A DNA stretch of 64,000 nucleotides from assembly GCA_009781425.1 (NCBI GenBank), contig WQYC01000010.1, forward strand, positions 1 through 64,000, given 5' to 3'. Shown one piece after another: positions 25,142 to 31,653 of this stretch (the first letter of the stretch is position 1; each line of letters opens with the position of its first letter). The notes under the pieces were generated by a model. The model was not told the DNA's origin. It saw only the letters and a program-made list of their open reading frames with translations, and did not search any database. The translations under genes and the position numbers were made by a program. The stretch comes from Oscillospiraceae bacterium (GTDB taxonomy: Bacteria > Bacillota > Clostridia > Oscillospirales > Ruminococcaceae).

Positions 25142-25837
25142 TTGCCATTCAACAAGCTGCGGAAAAAGAAAAATGTTGCAAGTGAAGCAGAAATAAAAAA
25201 AGATGTTTTTGATTACAAGTACGACCCTGCGCGCGTGCTGTATCATAACGATTTTGAAAAAGAATTAAACGGCTGGGAAGCGCGGACTATTCTTGACCCC
25301 GACCACTTCGATTACGGCAAGTACGAAGTGCGCGTGGAGGTGTCGGACGAGCAGAAGCGAAGCGGCTCTAAGTGCATGAAAATATCGGGGCGGCGCATGA
25401 ACTGGAACGGCGCGACGCTCGAAATTACATCTTACTTAAAACAAAATATATATGATTATGAAGTGCAGGCGTGGGTTAAATTCGGCGAGCTTAACACAGA
25501 TTGCAAGCCGCAAAGATTAACGCTGACCTTAGAAACGCACGCTACAATAGGCGGCGTGGATTTCCCGCACTTTGATACGATGGAGGACTACTGCGGGAAT
25601 GTCGGGATTCTGTCGAAATATTGGCTGCCCGTCGGGAGTAAGCCCGAAGACTGGGACAGCCGCTATCCCAATAATTATACCACATATGACGGCTGGGTTC
25701 TGCTCCGCGGCAAAATAAATATCCGCCCCGCGCATCATACCCGCGTGCTGATTTATTTTGAAACCGGCGAGGATGAGCTGAACTCAAACGTGATTTATGT
25801 TGACGATTTTGTGCTGCTGAGGGGAATTGAGAATTAA
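25142..25837 (+). CDS. Carbohydrate-binding-module-like protein (CBM4_9/CBM22 fold)
   Basis: The 231-residue protein reads as one beta-sandwich of the CBM4_9/CBM22 type: 'NDFEKELNGWEARTI', 'KRSGSKCMKISGRRMNWNGA', 'IYDYEVQAWVKFG' and a final 'VIYVDDFVLLRG'. Such modules are normally attached to secreted xylanases. Here there is neither a catalytic domain nor a signal peptide (the N-terminus is MPFNKLRKKKN), so it should be cytoplasmic. The start is TTG with AGAGGTGA upstream; no later ATG keeps the domain intact. It lies between speD and a toxin-antitoxin pair; its link to polyamines is unclear. Confidence 0.72.
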   Translation: MPFNKLRKKKNVASEAEIKKDVFDYKYDPARVLYHNDFEKELNGWEARTILDPDHFDYGKYEVRVEVSDEQKRSGSKCMKISGRRMNWNGATLEITSYLKQNIYDYEVQAWVKFGELNTDCKPQRLTLTLETHATIGGVDFPHFDTMEDYCGNVGILSKYWLPVGSKPEDWDSRYPNNYTTYDGWVLLRGKINIRPAHHTRVLIYFETGEDELNSNVIYVDDFVLLRGIEN

Positions 25838-26151
25838 TGCAAGAATTAAATATTGAAGCTTTACGTAATATTTGCCGTGGTGATAATATTAAATGGACTT
25901 TACACGCATTAAAGCGTTTAAGGAAGCGTAAAATATCGTCAGAAGCGGTTGTTAATGCAGTTTTGGCAGGCGAAATAATTGAACAATATCCCAACGATAA
26001 ACCGTTCCCAAGTTGTTTAATATTTAACAAAGATTATAAAAATCCACTCCACGTTGTTATTAGTACAGATGATAAAAGCGTATATCTAATAACGGAATAT
26101 CACCCAACACTTTCCGAATGGGAAAGCGATTATAAAACGCGAAAGGAGTAA
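25837..26151 (+). CDS. DUF4258 toxin-like protein
   Basis: The 104-residue protein has the DUF4258 pattern: 'IKWTLHALKRLRKRKISSEA' (H.. R.. R at the start), 'VLAGEIIEQYPNDKPFPSCL' and 'PLHVVISTDDKSVYLITEYH'. DUF4258 belongs to the RelE/BrnT-like toxin fold group and is typically encoded upstream of a YgiT/MqsA-type zinc-finger antitoxin, as here. Its gene is markedly AT-richer than speD or speA. It overlaps the previous gene by 1 base. Probable mRNA interferase or translation inhibitor; activity untested. Confidence 0.8.
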   Translation: MQELNIEALRNICRGDNIKWTLHALKRLRKRKISSEAVVNAVLAGEIIEQYPNDKPFPSCLIFNKDYKNPLHVVISTDDKSVYLITEYHPTLSEWESDYKTRKE

Positions 26152-26156
26152 AACTA

Positions 26157-26393
26157 ATGTGTGTTTTTTGCAAAGGTAACTTAAAACCAAGCATGACTGA
26201 CTATATCGAAAAAAGCGATAATAATATTATTTTAATCAGGGAGGTGCCGTGTGAAGAATGCGAGCAATGCGGCGAGCCGTTTTTTGATAATAATATTGTA
26301 AAAGAAATCGAGAGGATTCTAAATCAAATTCAATATAATATTTCAAGTGAAATATCATTAACTGTGATTAATTATGACAAAAATGTCGCTTAA
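26157..26393 (+). CDS. YgiT-type zinc-finger antitoxin
   Basis: The 78-residue protein has paired Cys motifs, 'CVFCKGNLKPS' and 'PCEECEQCGEPFFDNN', the YgiT/MqsA N-terminal zinc finger. The C-terminal helix-turn-helix of full MqsA is absent, as in many DUF4258 partners. It starts 5 bases after the toxin gene. The last 20 bases overlap the predicted start of speA, so the antitoxin end and speA start are interlocked. Confidence 0.82.
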   Translation: MCVFCKGNLKPSMTDYIEKSDNNIILIREVPCEECEQCGEPFFDNNIVKEIERILNQIQYNISSEISLTVINYDKNVA

Positions 26394-27828
26394 CCAATCC
26401 CGCGCCCCAATCAAAGAAGCTCTCGAAGAATTTACCTTGCGGCGCGTCGTTCCTTTTGATGTGCCCGGGCATAAACGCGGGCGCGCGAACGCCGAGCTGA
26501 CCGACTTTCTCGGAAAATCCTGCATGAATATTGACGTGAATTCCATGAAGCCGCTTGATAATCTTTGCCACCCTGTTTCTGTAATTGCGGAAGCCGAAAA
26601 GCTTGCGGCAGCGGCGTTTAATGCCGCTCATGCTTTCTTTATGGTAGGCGGGACAACCTCGTCCGTGCAAGCCATGATTCTCGCGGCAACCAAGCGCGGC
26701 GATAAATTAATCCTTCCGCGCAACGTCCACAGAAGCGTAATAAACGCGCTTGTTCTGAACGGCGCGGTGCCTGTTTATGTCAACTCGAAGGTTAATAAAA
26801 CGCTCGGCATTTCGCTTGGAATGTCGCTTGAGGACGTTAAGCGCGCGATTGCAGAAAACCCCGATGCAAAGGCGGTTTTGGTGAACAATCCGACCTATTA
26901 CGGTGTCTGCTCGGACTTAAAAGCAATCTGCAAATTAGCGCATGAAAATAATATGCTCGTGCTTGCCGATGAAGCGCACGGAACGCACTTCTATTTCGGC
27001 GAGAATCTGCCAATCAGTGCAATGGAAGCGGGCGTGGATATGTCGTCCGTAAGTATGCATAAGTCGGGCGGCTCGCTCACGCAAAGCTCGTTTCTATTAA
27101 TCAATAAAGGCATGAACGAGGGGTACATCAGGCAGGTTATAAACCTTACGCAGACTACCTCTGCGAGCTATTTGCTAATGTCAAGCCTTGACATTTCCCG
27201 CAAGAATCTTGCTTTGCACGGCAAGGAAATTTTTAAAAAAGCGACCGAGCTTGCTGAATATGCGCGCTGGGAAATTAATCTTATCGGCGATTATTACGCT
27301 TACTCGCGGGAAATCATAAACGGTGATACTATTTTTGATTTTGATGTAACAAAACTGCCCGTCAACACGCTTGAAATCGGGCTTGCAGGGATTGAAGTCT
27401 ATGACCTTCTGCGAGACGATTACGACATTCAGGTGGAATTCGGCGACATCGGCAACATCTTGGCTTATATTTCTGTCGGCGACAGAGAGCGCGATTTGGA
27501 AAGATTAGTCGGCGCGCTGTCGGAAATTCGGCGGCTTCACAAGCGGGGCAGGGCAGGAATGTTAACTCAGGAATACATCGACCCCATTGTCGAAATGAGC
27601 CCGCAGGAAGCGTTCTACGCGCCGAAGCTTTCACTTCCGCTCAGCGAAACTGTCGGGAAGATTTCAAGCGAGTTCGTAATGTGCTATCCGCCGGGAATCC
27701 CGATTCTCGCGCCGGGCGAGCGAATCACTGCGGACATCGTCGAGTATATCAGATACGCAAAAGAAAAAGGCTGCTTCATGATGGGCGCGGAGGACGAGGA
27801 AATAGAAAGATTGAATGTGATAACGTAG
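26374..27828 (+). CDS. speA: Arginine (Orn/Lys/Arg) decarboxylase, PLP-dependent
   Basis: This PLP enzyme of the aspartate-aminotransferase fold has 484 residues. 'VPGHKRGRANAELTDFLG' opens the family domain, 'LADEAHGTHFYFGE' holds the PLP ring Asp/His, and Lys in 'SSVSMHKSGGSLTQSS' should bind PLP. The length matches Bacillus-type SpeA. Speb-like agmatinase downstream makes arginine decarboxylase (arginine to agmatine) the best call, but lysine or ornithine specificity cannot be excluded. The start may be ATG 26374 or 26383; both overlap the antitoxin gene. The stop codon TAG is supplied by the repeat at 27825. Confidence 0.88.
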   Translation: MTKMSLNQSRAPIKEALEEFTLRRVVPFDVPGHKRGRANAELTDFLGKSCMNIDVNSMKPLDNLCHPVSVIAEAEKLAAAAFNAAHAFFMVGGTTSSVQAMILAATKRGDKLILPRNVHRSVINALVLNGAVPVYVNSKVNKTLGISLGMSLEDVKRAIAENPDAKAVLVNNPTYYGVCSDLKAICKLAHENNMLVLADEAHGTHFYFGENLPISAMEAGVDMSSVSMHKSGGSLTQSSFLLINKGMNEGYIRQVINLTQTTSASYLLMSSLDISRKNLALHGKEIFKKATELAEYARWEINLIGDYYAYSREIINGDTIFDFDVTKLPVNTLEIGLAGIEVYDLLRDDYDIQVEFGDIGNILAYISVGDRERDLERLVGALSEIRRLHKRGRAGMLTQEYIDPIVEMSPQEAFYAPKLSLPLSETVGKISSEFVMCYPPGIPILAPGERITADIVEYIRYAKEKGCFMMGAEDEEIERLNVIT

Positions 27829-27872
27829 GGAACGGATTTATCCGTTCCGGAACGCATAAATGCGTTCCCTAC
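27825..27872. repeat. Short palindromic repeat (GTAGGG family), double hairpin
   Basis: The element starts GTAGGG and ends CCCTAC. It contains two adjacent hairpins, AACGGATTTATCCGTT and AACGCATAAATGCGTT. It is related to the other GTAGGG palindromes in this window and provides the speA stop codon. Confidence 0.8.
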
Positions 27873-27894
27873 ATTTAATTTAAAGGACAAAATT

Positions 27895-28308
27895 ATGTGG
27901 ATTTTATACGCACTTTTAGCCGCGTTTTTCGCCGCGCTTGTCTCAATCCTCGCGAAAATCGGACTCGACGGCGTTAACTCAAATTTAGCCGTCGCAATAC
28001 GCACCTGCGTGGTTTTAGTTATGGCGTGGGGCATGGTTTTTATTACAGGAAAGCAAAACGAAATAGCTGACATAACGCAGAAGAGCTGGGTTTTTCTGAT
28101 TCTTTCGGGCTGTGCAACAGGATTCTCGTGGCTGTTTTTTTACAAGGCTTTGCAGCTCGGCGAGGTTTCAAAGGTCGTGCCGATTGATAAGCTGAGCATT
28201 GTAATAACATTGATTATGGCGTTCATAATATTAGGGGAAGCTGTAACGGCGAAGACGATAATAGGCGGGATTTTAATAACGATTGGGACGTTGTTGTTTG
28301 TGTTGTGA
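27895..28308 (+). CDS. EamA-domain membrane transporter (single-domain)
   Basis: The 137-residue membrane protein has about five hydrophobic segments and a single EamA domain: 'LYALLAAFFAALVSILAKIG' at the start and 'VVPIDKLSIVITLIMAFIIL' plus 'IIGGILITIGTLLFVL' at the end. Half-size EamA proteins presumably work as dimers; the substrate is unknown. In this cluster an export or import role for a polyamine or precursor is conceivable but unsupported. Confidence 0.87.
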   Translation: MWILYALLAAFFAALVSILAKIGLDGVNSNLAVAIRTCVVLVMAWGMVFITGKQNEIADITQKSWVFLILSGCATGFSWLFFYKALQLGEVSKVVPIDKLSIVITLIMAFIILGEAVTAKTIIGGILITIGTLLFVL

Positions 28309-28330
28309 ATTGGAAGGAGAGAAAATTATA

Positions 28331-28741
28331 ATGAGAATTTATATTTCAAGGGCGGAAATAAGAGATGAATATGGCGGAAAAGAGCTTTATAAGGACGCTT
28401 TCGTTTTAATATCAGAACTGGAAAATCGCGGGCATGAAATAATTTATTTAAGTGACTATGATAACCATAAAATAAAGTTTTACACAGAAATTTATGAAAC
28501 GATTTCGTCATGTGATTGTTTGCTTGCATTTATTCTAAGAAGCGGCAGTACATGGAGAGCGGCAGAAGTGACTTATGCATCGAGAGGCGTTGGTATAGCT
28601 GAAAAATTTAATTTTAGTATGCCGGTTTTTCTTTATATAATTGAAGATTGTTGGCATGATAACAATCTGCCAAATGTTCATGTGCTTCCGGCAGATATTA
28701 TTTCAGCAGCAGATTTAATTGAAGCGAAAATGAAAATATAA
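28331..28741 (+). CDS. Hypothetical protein, nucleoside deoxyribosyltransferase/TIR-like fold
   Basis: The 136-residue soluble protein is from an AT-rich gene. The order MRIYIS, then a helix, then 'ISSCDCLLAFILRSGSTWRA' and 'PVFLYIIED' looks like a small Rossmann-like fold as in nucleoside 2-deoxyribosyltransferases or TIR-like domains. The key Glu may be in 'STWRAAEVTYASRGVG'. I cannot assign a family firmly. I chose the ATG at 28331 (GGAGAG upstream); the track start at 28283 overlaps the EamA gene. Its stop codon forms the edge of the palindromic element at 28741. Confidence 0.55.
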   Translation: MRIYISRAEIRDEYGGKELYKDAFVLISELENRGHEIIYLSDYDNHKIKFYTEIYETISSCDCLLAFILRSGSTWRAAEVTYASRGVGIAEKFNFSMPVFLYIIEDCWHDNNLPNVHVLPADIISAADLIEAKMKI

Positions 28742-28851
28742 CCACCCCGCCGCTAAAGCGGCACCCCTCCACAGGAGGGGAATTTGGGACTGCGAAATTA
28801 TAGAAAATTCCCCTCCGAGGAGGGGTGGACGGCGAAGTCGGCCGGGGTGGT
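28741..28851. mobile_element. MITE-like 111-bp palindromic element, copy 1
   Basis: The terminal inverted repeats are ACCACCCCG and CGGGGTGGT. Nested inside are CCGC/GCGG and CCCCTCC/GGAGGGG pairs, so the strand can fold as one long hairpin. A second copy lies at 33857-33966 in the same orientation. No transposase is encoded. Confidence 0.85.
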
Positions 28852-28889
28852 TTAGAATTAAACGATTTACAAACAATATGAGGTAGATT

Positions 28890-29753
28890 ATGGACTTATG
28901 GTTCAGCGAATACCACACCGAGGGCGTGCGGTTTTCAATTAAGGTAAATAAGCAGTTGTACTCGGGGCACAGCGATTTCCAGCAAATCGACGTGTTCCAG
29001 TCGCGTGAGTTCGGGCGTTTTCTGACGCTCGACGGCTTCATGATGCTAACTGAGCGCGATGAGTTCATCTATCACGACATGATAGTGCACGTTCCGATGG
29101 CTGTAAATCCTGATATTCGCAAGGTGCTTGTAATCGGCGCGGGCGACGGCGGGGCGGTGCGGGAGCTAAGCAGATACGATTATATCGAGAAAATAGACTT
29201 AGTTGAAATCGACGAGCTTGTAGTCGAGGTCAGCAAAAAATACCTGCCGACGACTGCCTGCGCGTTTTACGACGAACGCCTTGAAATTTTCTTTCAAGAC
29301 GGCTTAAAATTTATCCGCAAGTGCCATAATTGCTATGACTTAATCGTCGTGGATTCCACTGACCCGTTCGGGCCGGGCGAGGATTTGTTTACAAAGGAGT
29401 TCTACGGAAACTGCTTCAAGGCTCTCACTGAAAACGGCATAATGGTGAATCAGCACGAAAGCCCCTTTTATAAAAACGACGCGAACGCAATGCAGCGCGC
29501 ACATAAAAGAATCGCCGAAACCTTCCCAATCAGCAAGGTCTATCAGGCGCACATTCCGACTTATCCGTCAGGGCATTGGCTCTTCGGGTTTGCCTCGAAA
29601 AACCTTCACCCGACGAACGACTTAAACCCTGCAAAGTGGAACAGCCTCGGAATCGACACTAAGTATTATAACACACAATTGCACTACGGCTGTTTTGCTT
29701 TACCGACTTATGTAGAGGAGATGTTACGCGATGTCGAAAATGAAAAGGATTAA
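28890..29753 (+). CDS. speE: Spermidine synthase
   Basis: SpeE transfers an aminopropyl group from decarboxylated SAM to putrescine. Of 287 residues, the N-terminal beta domain ('MDLWFSEYHTEGVRFSIKVN') is followed by the methyltransferase-like fold with 'VLVIGAGDGGAVRELSRY', 'DLVEIDELVVEVSKKYLP' and the substrate-binding 'DLIVVDSTDPFGPGEDLFTK'. All expected acidic residues are present. It pairs with speD, four genes upstream. Its last 23 bases overlap the GT8 gene start. Confidence 0.96.
   Translation: MDLWFSEYHTEGVRFSIKVNKQLYSGHSDFQQIDVFQSREFGRFLTLDGFMMLTERDEFIYHDMIVHVPMAVNPDIRKVLVIGAGDGGAVRELSRYDYIEKIDLVEIDELVVEVSKKYLPTTACAFYDERLEIFFQDGLKFIRKCHNCYDLIVVDSTDPFGPGEDLFTKEFYGNCFKALTENGIMVNQHESPFYKNDANAMQRAHKRIAETFPISKVYQAHIPTYPSGHWLFGFASKNLHPTNDLNPAKWNSLGIDTKYYNTQLHYGCFALPTYVEEMLRDVENEKD
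29721..29746 (+). repeat. 26-bp direct repeat, left copy (flanks the GT8 gene)
   Basis: ATGTTACGCGATGTCGAAAA continues with TGAAAA. It recurs at 30767-30792 with 3 differences in 26 bases. It forms the end of speE and the start of the GT8 gene. Confidence 0.8.
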
Positions 29754-30747
29754 CATCATGACGTCCTGCGATAATAATTTAGCTCTATATATACTTCCGC
29801 AAATCGCAAGCATAGGCGAGAGTTTAAGCGGCTGCGAAGTTTATTTTTATCTGTTTCATAATCGTATAAAGCAAGAAAATATAAGCTTCATAAAAAATTA
29901 CGCAGAGGCTTTCGCTAATATAAAATTTCATGAGATATTTATAGAAAACACTGCGCCTTACGAAGAATTCGCGAAGCACGGCGGAAATTTTCCTTATGAA
30001 GCATATCTGTACTTTTTATGTCATGAGCACCTGCCGGAAAGCATGGACAGAATACTTTACATAGATGCGGCAGATATAATTATTAACGGCAATATAGATG
30101 AATATTATTTTGCAGATTTTGAGGGTAAAGCGATGGTAGCTACTCATAATCGGTTGAAAACTGACCAATTCTTTAATCATACAGTATTTGAAAAAGAAGA
30201 TATGCTAAACCTCGTCAATTTAAAAAGTATATTGCGAGGTGCGATGAACAGCGGTTCCTTCGTAATTAATCTCGAAAATTTCCGTGAACGTAATTTAACA
30301 GAGAATAATTATTACAGTATTTTGCATTTAATACGAGAAATAATTCCGAATACCGAAGAGCTGTATTACGGCGACCAAGGGCTTTTTTCTGTAGCCTTTG
30401 TCGGAGAAGTCAAGTATTTTGGAGCTGAAGGCTCTGTAATAAAAAACACGCTCTTCAAGCCATATAATTGTGTTGCTTCTTTTTCAGAAAATTTGCTCCC
30501 GCCGCCCATCATCTGTCATTTTGCGGCGGCAAAATATAAGCCGTGGGAAGCACGAGTCTCTCCGGATATATTAGAACGCTTCAAAGATTACAGCGTTGAA
30601 AATATAATCAATCATATTTACAGAATTCCTGAGCATTTTAATTATTTTGAAATCTGGTGGAAATACTGTGAAAAGACTCCGATTTACGAAGATGCGCATA
30701 TAAAAGTAAATGAGTTTACAAAGAAAATAATACAGGATTCAATATAA
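29731..30747 (+). CDS. Glycosyltransferase family 8 protein
   Basis: The protein is 338 residues. The GT8 metal-binding DxD-type motif is in 'RILYIDAADIIINGNI' (about residues 100-115), followed by 'SGSFVINLENFRERNL' and 'YGDQGLFSVAF'. Retaining GT-A enzymes of this family transfer glucose or galactose to lipopolysaccharide or proteins. The gene is AT-rich and is flanked by a 26-bp duplication that joins the speE end and the speB start, so it looks inserted into a speE-speB junction. The start may be ATG 29731 or 29740. Acceptor unknown. Confidence 0.85.
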   Translation: MSKMKRINIMTSCDNNLALYILPQIASIGESLSGCEVYFYLFHNRIKQENISFIKNYAEAFANIKFHEIFIENTAPYEEFAKHGGNFPYEAYLYFLCHEHLPESMDRILYIDAADIIINGNIDEYYFADFEGKAMVATHNRLKTDQFFNHTVFEKEDMLNLVNLKSILRGAMNSGSFVINLENFRERNLTENNYYSILHLIREIIPNTEELYYGDQGLFSVAFVGEVKYFGAEGSVIKNTLFKPYNCVASFSENLLPPPIICHFAAAKYKPWEARVSPDILERFKDYSVENIINHIYRIPEHFNYFEIWWKYCEKTPIYEDAHIKVNEFTKKIIQDSI

Positions 30748-30766
30748 AAAATATACGTAAAAGGAA

Positions 30767-30792
30767 ATGCTACGAAATGTCGAAAATGAAAA
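30767..30792 (+). repeat. 26-bp direct repeat, right copy (flanks the GT8 gene)
   Basis: ATGCTACGAAATGTCGAAAA then TGAAAA. It contains the speB start codon (30777) and matches the sequence at 29721-29746 at 23 of 26 positions. Confidence 0.8.
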
Positions 30793-31649
30793 AAACGCAG
30801 AATATTGAAACCTTTATCGGCTGTGACAGCGGTTATGACGAAGCGGGAATCGTCCTTTTCGGCGCGCCTTATGACGGGACAACCTCAAACCGCCCAGGTG
30901 CGCGGTTCGGCGGCGCGGCGATACGGCGGGAATCCTTCGGGATTGAAACCTACAGCCCTTATATTGACCGCGACTTATCCGAGTTAAAGGTTTTTGACGG
31001 CGGCGAAATTGAGCTGTCGTTCGGTGCGCCTGTGCCTGTTTTGAAAATGATTTACAACTACACAAAGCAGGTAATCACCGACGAAAAGCTGCCTGTTATG
31101 CTCGGCGGCGAGCATTTAGTTACGCTCGGCGCGGTTCGCGCAATAGTCGAAAAGCACCCCGAGCTCGTAATCATTCACTTTGACGCGCACGCCGATTTAC
31201 GCGATGAATACTTAGGGCAAAAGCTTTCGCACGCCTGTGTTATCCGCCGCTGTCATGAGCTTGTCGGCGACGGCAGGATTTATCAGTTTGGAATTCGTTC
31301 AGGCGACAAAGAAGAATTTACGTGGGGGAAAGACCGCGTTTTCACACAGAAATTTAATCTTAATAAGCTTGAAGAGGTTATAAAGAAAATCGGCGATAAG
31401 CCTGTTTATTTCACGCTTGATTTAGACATACTTGACCCGTCTGTCTTTCCTGCGACAGGCACGCCGGAAGCAGGCGGAATCAGCTTTAACGAGCTGCTGA
31501 AGGGAATCGGCAGGGTTTGCGGATTAAATATAGTCGGCTGTGACTTAACGGAGCTGTCGCCGCCTTATGACCAAACAGGCGTGTCAACTGCAGCCGCGTG
31601 CAAAATTCTGCGCGAGCTTCTGTTGAACTTACCCAATTCAAAAGTATAA
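30777..31649 (+). CDS. speB: Agmatinase (agmatine ureohydrolase)
   Basis: SpeB hydrolyses agmatine to putrescine and urea with two Mn ions. The ureohydrolase motifs are all seen: 'MLGGEHLVTLGA', 'IIHFDAHADLRDEY' and 'YFTLDLDILDPSVFPATGTP'. The 290-residue length is normal. It completes the route arginine, agmatine, putrescine with speA and feeds speE or the carboxyspermidine route. The N-terminus MSKMKK repeats that of the GT8 gene because of the duplicated junction. Confidence 0.95.
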   Translation: MSKMKKTQNIETFIGCDSGYDEAGIVLFGAPYDGTTSNRPGARFGGAAIRRESFGIETYSPYIDRDLSELKVFDGGEIELSFGAPVPVLKMIYNYTKQVITDEKLPVMLGGEHLVTLGAVRAIVEKHPELVIIHFDAHADLRDEYLGQKLSHACVIRRCHELVGDGRIYQFGIRSGDKEEFTWGKDRVFTQKFNLNKLEEVIKKIGDKPVYFTLDLDILDPSVFPATGTPEAGGISFNELLKGIGRVCGLNIVGCDLTELSPPYDQTGVSTAAACKILRELLLNLPNSKV

Positions 31650-31653
31650 TTAT

